Positions 1 to 8,900 of a stretch of 64,000 nucleotides of DNA are shown piece after piece. This DNA is from UBA1715 sp045600045. Its GTDB lineage: Bacteria; Bacteroidota; Bacteroidia; Bacteroidales; UBA1715. The DNA lies in NCBI GenBank assembly GCA_045600045.1, contig JAZRXD010000015.1:1-64000 (forward strand), given 5' to 3'. Every line of letters begins with the position of its first letter. Within the stretch, counting starts at the first letter, position 1. A program made the translations under genes and the position numbers. The notes beneath the pieces were generated by a model. The model had not been told where the DNA came from, did not search any database, and was given only the letters and a program-made list of their open reading frames with translations.

Positions 1-32
1 ATTATGATGACTATGATGATTATGACGACTAA
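1..32 (+). CDS. C-terminal end of an upstream gene (partial)
   Basis: The first 32 bases read in one frame as YDDYDDYDD followed by TAA at 30-32, so this is probably the acidic, tyrosine-rich tail of a protein whose body lies left of the window. The stop is 12 nt before the deacetylase ATG on the same strand, as expected for an upstream operon neighbour. Only nine residues are visible, so no family can be assigned. A chance open frame in a GAT/TAT repeat is possible. Confidence 0.4.
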   Translation, partial: YDDYDDYDD

Positions 33-44
33 CACTAAGGAAGC

Positions 45-1121
45 ATGAAATATTTTTTCTCTATTCTTTTTTGTTTATTTGCGATGAACGCCCTTTCACA
101 GGAAACCGATAATAAAAAACTGTTTGCTTATTCTTCGGAAATTGGAAGTATCTGCAAATGGGATTCCAACAAACAAGCCGCCATAGTGCTCACGTTCGAT
201 GATTGGACCCCTGGACAGTTCCCGTTGGTGGTTCCCGCATTAAAACATCATAAAATGGTTGCAACATTTTTCCCTATACCAAACAATATTATCAATTCTG
301 AATTGGGGTGGAAAGCTGTGCAAACAACAATAAAAAACGGAAACGAATTAGGAAATCATTCTTTGTCGCATCCCGATTTAACAAAAGCGTCCGACGAAAA
401 CCTACAACAAGAAATACAAGAACCTCAAAATCTTATTGAAACAAATACACAAGGAAACAAAGTTGTTTCGTTTGCCTACCCTTACGGAGCCGGTGCCGAC
501 AACGCCCGAGTAATTGAGGCGTTGAAGGCAAGCGGATATATTGGTGCGAGAAGCGTTTGGGGAGAGTGGAACTATAGCTACAATTTTGCCGAAAACGACA
601 ATGATTATTACCGAATCCAGATTTTCGGAATGAACGAACAAACAAAAAATTCGCAGTTCTATGAGCAAGTAGAAAAAGTAATCGACGGAGGTGGCTTACT
701 CACATTCCTCTATCACAGCGTTGACGACGATTTGAACTCATACCACGACACTTGGTACGCTCAAGTAAAACTCGATTCGTTGAAAGCACAATTGAATTTT
801 TTGAAAGCACACGAAAATGAAGTGTGGGTAACAACTTTCAAACAAGCGATTTTATACCACCGCGAAGCCAACAATGCCACATTAAAACGTTTGCCAAGTC
901 CGCCAAACGAAACACATATTCTGCTACAAACAACCAACAATTTACCATCGTTTATTCCTCAAAATGAATTGATTCCTCTTACGCTTCAAATAAAAAAGGA
1001 CAAAACCGTTGTCTCTATTTCTCAAAACAGCAAAGAAATTCCAATTGATAGACAAACCGACGACTACGTTCAGTTCAAGGCTTTGCCAAATATTGAAATA
1101 ATCTTAAAAATGACGGAATAA
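45..1121 (+). CDS. secreted polysaccharide deacetylase (NodB/CE4 family)
   Basis: A 358-residue exported protein with a signal peptide ending near ALSQ (residues 1-19). The NodB-type deacetylase domain covers about residues 40-275. The first catalytic motif TFDD is at residues 50-53, and the zinc-binding motif NHSLSHPDL has His105 and His109; a later LYHSVDDD block fits the last conserved motif. Family members remove N- or O-acetyl groups from polysaccharides in a metal-dependent way. The last 80 or so residues look like a small beta-rich tail of unknown role. The ATG at 45 follows an AAGGAAG stretch, one of the few good ribosome-binding sites here. The substrate cannot be told from sequence; a cell-surface or extracellular glycan is likely given the signal peptide. 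Confidence 0.85.
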   Translation: MKYFFSILFCLFAMNALSQETDNKKLFAYSSEIGSICKWDSNKQAAIVLTFDDWTPGQFPLVVPALKHHKMVATFFPIPNNIINSELGWKAVQTTIKNGNELGNHSLSHPDLTKASDENLQQEIQEPQNLIETNTQGNKVVSFAYPYGAGADNARVIEALKASGYIGARSVWGEWNYSYNFAENDNDYYRIQIFGMNEQTKNSQFYEQVEKVIDGGGLLTFLYHSVDDDLNSYHDTWYAQVKLDSLKAQLNFLKAHENEVWVTTFKQAILYHREANNATLKRLPSPPNETHILLQTTNNLPSFIPQNELIPLTLQIKKDKTVVSISQNSKEIPIDRQTDDYVQFKALPNIEIILKMTE

Positions 1122-1130
1122 TCTCTTATT

Positions 1131-2141
1131 TTACAACGAACACAAAAGATTGTTGAACACTGTTTCTTCGCCAAACAAAAACTTCGGCATAATTGGAACA
1201 ACGTGCCAATCAATTTCGGGAAGAATCGCCGCCAATTTATACACGTCTTTTTCGGTTGTTACCATCATATACATTTCCGACAATTTTTGCAATTGGAGTT
1301 TATCGGATTCTGAATAGGAATAATGGTCAGGATAAGACTGGTGTATCACTTTTCCACCAAAACTTTCAATATACTCTACCAATGGTTTTGGCTGTGCAAT
1401 TCCCGTGATTAAGCAAATTGATTTGTTTTCAAAAATTTGATTGTTTTCGACCGATTGTTTCGTTGTAAAGTTATACACAGCCCCATATTTCATTGTTGAG
1501 AAAAACAATGGTTGTTGGTTCAAACGGAGCTTTTTACGCCACATCGTACGTTCGGTTTCCTGCAACGTTTCTGGGCATTTGGTTACCACCACAGCGTCGG
1601 CACGATTCACGGCATATTTTCCTTCACGTAAAAATCCGACAGGAAACACACAATCTTTCCACAATGGACGATTGTAGTCAACCAACAATATTTGCAACCT
1701 TGGTTTTAAATATCTGTGCTGAAAAGCATCGTCAAGAATAACTACTTGTAAATCAGTAATTTTATCCAATAATTGATTCATTCCATCAACACGTTTTTCG
1801 CACACAGAAACGTGAACTTGTGGAAAACGTTGTTTTAACAAATACGGTTCGTCACCTAATTCTGCAACCGTAACATTTTCATCGGCCAACACAAATCCTT
1901 TGCTCTTTCTCTTGTAACCACGACTCAACGTAGCAATATTTTTATCACCCAGCGCTTGAATTGCATATTGGACATGTGGCGTCTTGCCAGTTCCACCTAC
2001 GGTTATATTACCAAAGGAAATTGTTGGCACACAAAAACTTGTCTGCGACAATAAATGCAAATCAAAACACACATTACGACAATATGTGTAAATCCAATAC
2101 AGAATTGAAAAAGGAAACAATATGTATTTAATACAACGCAC
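1131..2141 (-). CDS. lpxK: tetraacyldisaccharide 4'-kinase LpxK
   Basis: LpxK phosphorylates the 4' position of the tetraacyl disaccharide-1-phosphate in lipid A synthesis, at the inner membrane. The 336-residue protein has an N-terminal hydrophobic anchor (about residues 5-22) followed by the family P-loop GNITVGGTGKTP (residues 44-55) and the LDDAFQHR motif. Length fits the family. The start is GTG at 2141-2139 and overlaps the TAG stop of sppA by one base (TAGTG), so the two genes are probably translationally coupled. The 3' end faces the deacetylase across 9 bp. Confidence 0.93.
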   Translation of the reverse strand: MRCIKYILFPFSILYWIYTYCRNVCFDLHLLSQTSFCVPTISFGNITVGGTGKTPHVQYAIQALGDKNIATLSRGYKRKSKGFVLADENVTVAELGDEPYLLKQRFPQVHVSVCEKRVDGMNQLLDKITDLQVVILDDAFQHRYLKPRLQILLVDYNRPLWKDCVFPVGFLREGKYAVNRADAVVVTKCPETLQETERTMWRKKLRLNQQPLFFSTMKYGAVYNFTTKQSVENNQIFENKSICLITGIAQPKPLVEYIESFGGKVIHQSYPDHYSYSESDKLQLQKLSEMYMMVTTEKDVYKLAAILPEIDWHVVPIMPKFLFGEETVFNNLLCSL

Positions 2142-3907
2142 TATTTTATTGTGATTGAATACGGAATTTGGGTATAAACACCCGATTTAGTCGGAACTGA
2201 TTTTAATAATCCGAGAATTTCGGTATTGTCGGTAATTTTTTCAGCTAAAGTCGATTCTTCGAATTTATCATACACTGCTTCTAATAATGTTTTCGATTTC
2301 GGATAGATTTCAATGCTGTAATCTTTACTCATTTCAAATCCTGCCAAATCAACCGCATATTTCATCGACATATTCAAACTACCGAATTCCGTTGCATCGA
2401 CAAGTCCGTTGGAATTACCGTACGAACCACTCCAAATACGACCTTGTGCAATTCGTTCCACAAAGTTTACATCGAGATTTCGACCATCGGCAACACGTTG
2501 TTTAAACGTTGCGTACGTTTTGTCTATCGACTTTTGAATTGCCTGAACTTCAATCGGGTTCATGCTACGCGAAATAGAACCGAAATCGGAATGAGCATGA
2601 GTATTTACGGTGTCGATACTTACACCTATTTTGTCCAAAAGATCTTCAGCCGTCATCGACATTCCGAACACACCAATCGAACCAGTCAACGTCATTGGCG
2701 AAGCAACGATTTTTGTAGCCGAAGTTGCAATATAATATCCCCCAGAAGCTGCCATATCACCCATAGAAACCACCACCGGCTTTTCCTGTGCTGTAAGCGA
2801 AACTTCGCGCCAAATCAATTCCGAAGCCAATGCCGAACCACCACCAGAATTGATTCGGAAAACAATGGATTTTACTGTTGAATCTTTACGTAATTTTTTG
2901 AACAAATCAACGTATGTTTCACTTCCTATTGATTCTTCGTCGGATTTTCCCATGTCGATTGAACCTTGGGCAACAACAACAGCAATTTTATTTTCGGATG
3001 AATTAGAGAGTAAAAGTTTTGTTTGAACATTTTCGATATACGAGCGAAGTCCAACAGTCGAAACCGACTCTTTTTCATTGATTTCCATCCTTCGTTTTAC
3101 CGAATTCCAAAATTCATCGTTGAATTGAATTTTGTCGATAAATCCATTGTCGTACAGTTCCTGCGGAAGACACACCAACGAACTATCAACCATTTTATTC
3201 AAATTCTCAAACGTAACACTCGGACGATTCTTTGCAACCATAGTTTCATACGACTTCCAAACCATATCGATATATGATTGTTTCTGTTCGCGGTTTTCAG
3301 CACTCATTTTGTCGTTAGTTACCGATTCCACATAACTTTTGTATTTACCGCAACGAATAACAATAGGTTTCAATCCGACCTTTCCCAACAAATTTTTATA
3401 GTGAACCGACGACGATGAAATTCCGTGAAATTCAGCCATTCCTTCGGCATTCATAGAAATCTCGTCGCAAGCGGAAGCCAACAAATACGATTTTTGCGAC
3501 AAAGTATTGAAATGACCGACAACAAATTTTCCCGATTTTCGGAAATCCGACAATGCATCAGTCAATTCTGCAACAGTTTCGTATCCTGCATCAATTGTCA
3601 CATCTTCCAAAACAATTCCACTAATATTTTCATCGGATTTAGCAAACGCCAAAGCTCTTAAAATATCAAAAACTCCCAACGTTGCAGATTGACTAAAATT
3701 TGAAAGAAATTCAGGAGTTGAAGGAGTAGAAATTTCTCCAACGGTAACGACATTTTTAATCAACAATACATTTTTACCATCGAGATCTGCCATTTTAGTT
3801 TCGCCAGAAAGACCTATAATGATTGCAAAACCAACTACGAAAAGAATGATAATTCCTAAAAAAGCACCGAGCGTGGATGCAAAAAGTATTTTGAAAAACT
3901 GTTTCAT
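2141..3907 (-). CDS. sppA: signal peptide peptidase SppA, long (67K) type
   Basis: Membrane-bound serine protease that degrades cleaved signal peptides. At 588 residues it is the long tandem-domain form. A transmembrane segment lies at about residues 5-33. The Ser-Lys dyad is visible: Lys190 in the GKYKSYVES motif of the first half and Ser388 in MGDMAASGGYY of the second half, close to the E. coli K209/S409 pair. It is first in an operon with lpxK, with a one-base overlap. A good Bacteroidota promoter lies just upstream, inside the start of the divergent folK. Confidence 0.93.
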   Translation of the reverse strand: MKQFFKILFASTLGAFLGIIILFVVGFAIIIGLSGETKMADLDGKNVLLIKNVVTVGEISTPSTPEFLSNFSQSATLGVFDILRALAFAKSDENISGIVLEDVTIDAGYETVAELTDALSDFRKSGKFVVGHFNTLSQKSYLLASACDEISMNAEGMAEFHGISSSSVHYKNLLGKVGLKPIVIRCGKYKSYVESVTNDKMSAENREQKQSYIDMVWKSYETMVAKNRPSVTFENLNKMVDSSLVCLPQELYDNGFIDKIQFNDEFWNSVKRRMEINEKESVSTVGLRSYIENVQTKLLLSNSSENKIAVVVAQGSIDMGKSDEESIGSETYVDLFKKLRKDSTVKSIVFRINSGGGSALASELIWREVSLTAQEKPVVVSMGDMAASGGYYIATSATKIVASPMTLTGSIGVFGMSMTAEDLLDKIGVSIDTVNTHAHSDFGSISRSMNPIEVQAIQKSIDKTYATFKQRVADGRNLDVNFVERIAQGRIWSGSYGNSNGLVDATEFGSLNMSMKYAVDLAGFEMSKDYSIEIYPKSKTLLEAVYDKFEESTLAEKITDNTEILGLLKSVPTKSGVYTQIPYSITIK

Positions 3908-3943
3908 ATCGTTTGGTTTTATTAAGTTTTTTGGAAACCTTTA

Positions 3944-3974
3944 CAAAAATAATTTTTTAGTCCGATGTCACAAA
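3944..3974 (-). promoter_or_regulatory. sppA-lpxK promoter (TTTG-N19-TAnnTTTG)
   Basis: Read on the minus strand, TTTG (3974-3971) is followed after exactly 19 nt by TATTTTTG (3951-3944), a perfect match to the Bacteroidota primary sigma consensus. Transcription would begin near 3938, giving a leader of about 30 nt to the sppA ATG at 3907. The -33 element lies within the first codons of the divergent folK. Confidence 0.6.
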
Positions 3975-4459
3975 AAAACTTTGCCGTCATTTTGTTAGGA
4001 GCAAACCTTGGCGATAAAAAAACAATGTTCGAAACAGTTGAAATAATGCTTCAACAACATATTGGCGACTGCGTGAAAAAATCGTCAATCTACGCCAGCA
4101 AAGCATGGGGATTTGAATCGAAAGACGAATTTTATAACCAAGTGTTCGTTGTCGAAACAGAATATTCCGCACACGACACATTGCTTCGTTGCCAAGCAAT
4201 CGAAAACAAATGTGGAAGAATTCGACACGAAAATGCAGGGTTCGAATCGCGAACAATCGACATAGACATTTTGTATTTCAACAACGATATTATTGATTTA
4301 GACGATTTAACAATTCCACATCCGTTGCTTCATAAACGGAATTTCGCGTTGGTTCCTTTATGCGAAATTCTTCCTGATTACGTCCATCCGATTTTTCTGA
4401 AGGGAAACAAAAAACTATTGGCAGAATGCGAAGATAACAACGAAGTAACAAAACTTTAG
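3965..4459 (+). CDS. folK: 2-amino-4-hydroxy-6-hydroxymethyldihydropteridine diphosphokinase FolK
   Basis: FolK transfers pyrophosphate from ATP to 6-hydroxymethyl-dihydropterin in folate synthesis. The 164-residue protein opens with VILLGANLGDK, the family N-terminal motif. It carries the signature SRTIDIDILYF (around residues 96-106) with its metal-binding aspartates, then the IPHPLLHKRNFALVPL motif. Length is normal. It is divergent from sppA (57 bp apart). Its stop lies only 2 bp from the stop of the small convergent gene at 4462-4716. Confidence 0.95.
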   Translation: MSQKNFAVILLGANLGDKKTMFETVEIMLQQHIGDCVKKSSIYASKAWGFESKDEFYNQVFVVETEYSAHDTLLRCQAIENKCGRIRHENAGFESRTIDIDILYFNNDIIDLDDLTIPHPLLHKRNFALVPLCEILPDYVHPIFLKGNKKLLAECEDNNEVTKL

Positions 4460-4461
4460 TT

Positions 4462-4716
4462 TCACCAACAATCAATCCGTTTGAGAATCGATTTCTCATT
4501 CAATACCATATTTTCAAAATCGAAAGTTTCAATCCAAAAAATTGATGATTTTGCAGGAATTAAAATTCCGTTGAAAAACTCAACATTAGCTTGTTCCATT
4601 GACGGATTCAAATTTTCTTGAATAAAAATGGTATGCTGCGAACGATTTACAACGAGAATCGCATATTTCAAAAATGCTGTACCGTCAAAAACATAATGAG
4701 CGAAAAGTTTTCTCAT
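4462..4716 (-). pseudogene. amidohydrolase reduced to its terminal strands (in-frame remnant)
   Basis: An 84-residue ORF. Residues 1-53 look like the N-terminal beta-strand region of the adenosine/cytosine-deaminase-like amidohydrolases found near this locus in Bacteroidales, ending in FFNGILIP; in full-length proteins I expect this to be followed by GFVNAHCH, the metal site. Here it passes straight into a stretch ending IETFDFENMVLNEKSILKRI, which resembles the extreme C-terminus of the same family. The catalytic barrel and all metal ligands are therefore absent, but the reading frame is kept. It starts 1 nt after the DUF4296 gene and is probably its last operon partner. This is inference from recalled family sequence; an unrelated small protein is the alternative. 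Confidence 0.45.
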
Positions 4717-4717
4717 T

Positions 4718-5083
4718 TTATTTCGACGAGTTTTCCATCAACATATTTAATGTATTCAACGAGTCAATGACATCATCATAAATATCTTTTATTTCTCCTT
4801 CCAAAGTGTAATATTTCATACTTTTTCGGAAAATGCTGTCATTGCATTCGTGATGTACAAAAACCGCAGAATCGTAATTTTGAGGCGACAACTTAATATC
4901 ATTTGAAGGCGACAACGAATTATACGTTGCAACCGTAGCGTCCAATAAATGAACATCAACCAACACTGCAACAAGTTCTTCTTTTGTAAGTACACCGTCG
5001 CCTGTTAGCTTTTTCTTTCGACCACCACACGAAACAAAAACAACAAGACACAATGTGACAATTATAAATTGACGGATTTTCAT
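4718..5083 (-). CDS. DUF4296 domain lipoprotein
   Basis: A 121-residue predicted lipoprotein: a short signal peptide ends at FVSC, making Cys19 the lipidated residue, followed by GGRKKK. The rest matches the DUF4296 pattern, with VLTKEELVAVLVDVHLLDA and a later YDSAVFVHHECNDSIFRKSMKYY segment. The function is unknown; the family is almost confined to Bacteroidota. Its ATG overlaps the TGA of the upstream porP-like gene by 4 nt (ATGA), so it is translated with the adhesin/PorP unit. That coupling suggests, but does not show, a role at the outer membrane. Confidence 0.8.
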   Translation of the reverse strand: MKIRQFIIVTLCLVVFVSCGGRKKKLTGDGVLTKEELVAVLVDVHLLDATVATYNSLSPSNDIKLSPQNYDSAVFVHHECNDSIFRKSMKYYTLEGEIKDIYDDVIDSLNTLNMLMENSSK

Positions 5084-5985
5084 TCTTTATCTCTTGGCTT
5101 AAATTCAAACGACAAAAATACTTCGTGTGCTCCTCGCGAACCAACCTTCAATTTTGAATAAGTAATATCGTAGGAGTAACCAAAAGAAAATGCTTGACGA
5201 TAAGTATATCCTAAGAACAGAACAACTGCATCTTCAGTTCTGAACGACATTCCACCCCAAATAGTCTCGCGATATGTTACACGAGTTGAAAGTTCGAATT
5301 GCCAAGGTGCCGCATACACTTTTCGTGCAACAAGTGACGATTCTGATTTTAAATTGTTTGAAATATCAAAACGACAACCTGCCATCAAATTCAAGTGACT
5401 TTTGAAACGATTTAACGTGTTGTCAATTGCTAACGTGTCGTCGTAAACTTCTATTCTGTTGTTGAACAATTGATCCACAGAAAAGCCGAAGAAATAGTGA
5501 CGCATATCGTAATACATTCCAAACGAAGCATCCGGACGAACCGAAGTGTACATTGATTCATTCAAATTAACTTCTTCCTCCAAAAATCTAATTTTCGACA
5601 TATCTATGGCATATTTCATCACACCGATATTCAAGCCGAAAGACAAGTCTGAAATTTTACTCGTTCTAATATGGTAAGCATACGCTCCATATACGCCAAA
5701 TTTACTGAAAGCTCCCTGACTATCGTTGAATATCATACCACCCCAACCCATTGGTTGTGATTTTATTCTTCCATTCAACGTGATTGTAGCAGTAATAGGA
5801 GCGTTTTCTATTCCAACAAATTGATAACGATTGTTCACTTGAGCATGGCAATATTTTTCCAAACCTGCAACGGCTGGATTATAAGCGAATTCATTGAACA
5901 TATACATTGAATATAATGGCGTTTGTTGAGCGAAAACATTTGCAGCAAACAACAACATCAATATGTATAGAAACAATCTTTTCAT
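5080..5985 (-). CDS. PorP/SprF family type IX secretion membrane protein
   Basis: A 301-residue protein with a signal peptide ending NVFAQ and the family opening QQTPLYSMYMFNEFAYNPA; the remainder has the alternating aromatic/polar strands of an outer-membrane beta-barrel. PorP/SprF proteins work with one dedicated type B T9SS cargo, helping secretion or surface retention. The gene begins on the base after the stop of the giant SprB-like adhesin, with no gap, the classic sprB-sprF arrangement. It overlaps the DUF4296 gene by 4 nt downstream. I leave the symbol empty because several paralogues occur in this window. Confidence 0.9.
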   Translation of the reverse strand: MKRLFLYILMLLFAANVFAQQTPLYSMYMFNEFAYNPAVAGLEKYCHAQVNNRYQFVGIENAPITATITLNGRIKSQPMGWGGMIFNDSQGAFSKFGVYGAYAYHIRTSKISDLSFGLNIGVMKYAIDMSKIRFLEEEVNLNESMYTSVRPDASFGMYYDMRHYFFGFSVDQLFNNRIEVYDDTLAIDNTLNRFKSHLNLMAGCRFDISNNLKSESSLVARKVYAAPWQFELSTRVTYRETIWGGMSFRTEDAVVLFLGYTYRQAFSFGYSYDITYSKLKVGSRGAHEVFLSFEFKPRDKE

Positions 5986-8900
5986 CTATCTAATTATTGA
6001 AACAGAACCAGTTTGTGTTGGTGTATGTTCCTTATCTTTATATTCAATTACGTAATAATATGTCCCCATCGGCAAAGCATTTCCATTGCTTGCAGTTCCA
6101 TTCCATGGATGAGAATAATATTCGAATTTATTTTCGTAAACCAATGTTCCCCAACGATTGAAAACAGTCACTTTTGCATTAGGACAGTTTGCCAAATAAG
6201 GAATCACCCAAGTATCGTTGATTCCATCACCATTAGGCGTGAAACCTGTCGGAATAAACGTTGTTGAATACACATCGACAAACAATCGTGTACGTTCTAT
6301 ACAACCATTGGTAGTTTGAGCTACAGCATAAATATATTCTGCTTCGGTTATAGGAACCAACAAGCCATAATTGCCGGAACGAGCATATGTTTTTGCATTT
6401 GTCACGGTATCGAAGAATGCACCTCGTTCCAACATATCCGGTTTATAAGAACGCCAGGTGATAAAATCAATGCCTGCGTCTTCAATCTTATTTGCATACC
6501 AAGGTTCTTCGACCGGATTGATGAAATATCTGAAATCTTTTATTACACGAACGGAATCACTACCTTTTATATTCCCTACTGTATCAACAACTTCAATGGC
6601 AAAACCAACCGAATCAAAATGTGATATAGAGAATTCTGATGGTTGAGAATAACATCCGTCAATTTGATATGTCATTCGAATCAATGTACTATCATTGTAA
6701 TATTTTGACAAAGGTGTTACAGTTGTAACCAATGTCGAAGGATTAGAAATTCGAGCACTTCTATTGCTTTCTATAGCTTCCCAAGAGAATGAGACCTCAT
6801 CCATAGATGGCATATACCCATTGTAGAATCTTGCCTTAACTGCGGCTGTCAATTCCAAAGAATCACCGAAACAAATCACCTTTCTTTCTCTTGTTGAATC
6901 TTCCGCAACAACAATTTCAGCCATCAAATTAATATTGGCACCAACTTCACTGGCAGGGAATGTATTCGAACATCCATTCGGACCGATTACCGTCACTTCA
7001 TAATTTCCCGCTGTCAAATTCAATGCACGACGTCCTGATTGTCTCAATGGATCATTCCAAAGGAATGTATAATCATTCATCTGATCTACCGGCGACATTT
7101 CACTATAATCACCTGCTGCCACCATCAATTTCGTAACTTCCAATGAACCGTCGGCTTCTCTATTTCGAATTTCAGCGTCGCTATAATAGTTACAACGTGC
7201 ATGTTGAGCCTCGGTTTTTACCGACATTGGTAACAAAGGATTTGTATTCATTGTTTGAACAATGTAACAATCATCAGGATTTTTGGAGTTCGTAATTGTA
7301 CAATAGTATTCTCCAGCAACAAGTCCCGATAAAACTCTGTTCTCATTCGAAGAAAAATCTGTCCATTCCTTATCATCGTTCCAACGGAAACGGTATTGTC
7401 CATCATCAACTCCTCCTGAAATTGATTCCAATATTACAGAACCAACAGCATCGTTCACACCGCATTCCGTCAATTTAACAGAGAATACAGCATCCAAGTC
7501 TGTTGGATCCAACAATGAATAAGTACCATCACTAGAACAACCATATACATCGGTAACAACTACACGATATTTTCCAGCAAACAAATCGTTTATTTCAGGA
7601 TATTCAGATTCCTGCAATAATTCTTCCGCTTCGTTGTACCATGCATACGTATTATTTCCGCTACCACCCGAAACAACGTCAACCAATAAATTTCCTTTTC
7701 CGCCTCTACAAAGAATTCCTGGCGTTTCGTAGAAATCCAATGTCATTGGATCTGGATCGCTAACATGATCGAATTCGTAAGGAACGACACAACCTCTACC
7801 ATCTGTTACCGTAACTTGATAATTTCCGGCAGACAAACCCTTCGCAACATTCGTGGTTATTGATGCATCATGCGCCCAAACATACGTATATGGTTCAAAT
7901 GTATTTTCTTCATCGGAAAGGACAACAACCTGTAATTCTGCTGTTGCATCACCAATACAGTGAACCGGCTCTGTCAAAACACCTTGTAAAGTATAATGTG
8001 GAAAATCAGTAATTGCTTTTGTTGTATCGGCTACACAACCATCTGCATCTATTACTCGAACAGTAAACAACATATCCGCCCACAAATTCGAGAATTTATT
8101 TGTACGTGACAACTGTTGTAATTTTGGTGCAACCAAATCACCATTTTCTTTTCTCAATTCATACGTAAATGGTGGAACACCTTGAGCAACCTCTACCATT
8201 ATCTCACCAGTTTTGTCCTTACAATACGACATTTTCGATATTGAAGGAACTATCACCATTCTTGCTGGCTGCGACACAATGATTGTATCAGATTGTATCT
8301 TACAATCTTTATGATTATCATCATAAGCTAATACATAATATGAACCTGCACCAACATTGATAGATTGATCATTTCCAACTAATTCTTTATTTTCGAAATT
8401 GTACCATTCATACGAAACCGTACCTTTCATATTTATAATATCAGCAGAAACAGAACCATCAGCAATTCCATAACAATGAGCATCAGTTTCCGACAATGTT
8501 ATATCGAATGTCTTTTCTTCCAAATCAACTTCCATAATGAATTCACACTCGGTGTTGTCAATTGCAGAAACCACATATTGACCAGTGTGAAGGCCTTTTG
8601 CAGTAGTTCCGGAAGAAATCAATTTTCCATCCTTCAAATTTCTCCATTCATAGGAATGATACCCAGCAGTTTCTTCATTACTAATATGAAGTACATACTC
8701 GTCACCAGCACAAGTTGACTGTTCGTAATCCAAAGAACCTGTTGCAGTCATATCTGTATTATGAACTACAAAACTTGTATCGAAACTACAAGTACCATCT
8801 GTTAAATGAAGATTATACGTACCAACATTTAATCCCGAAATAATATTTGTGTTTGAAGAATTTTCCGTTTTTCCAAAATCAGCACCGTTACGCGTCCAAT

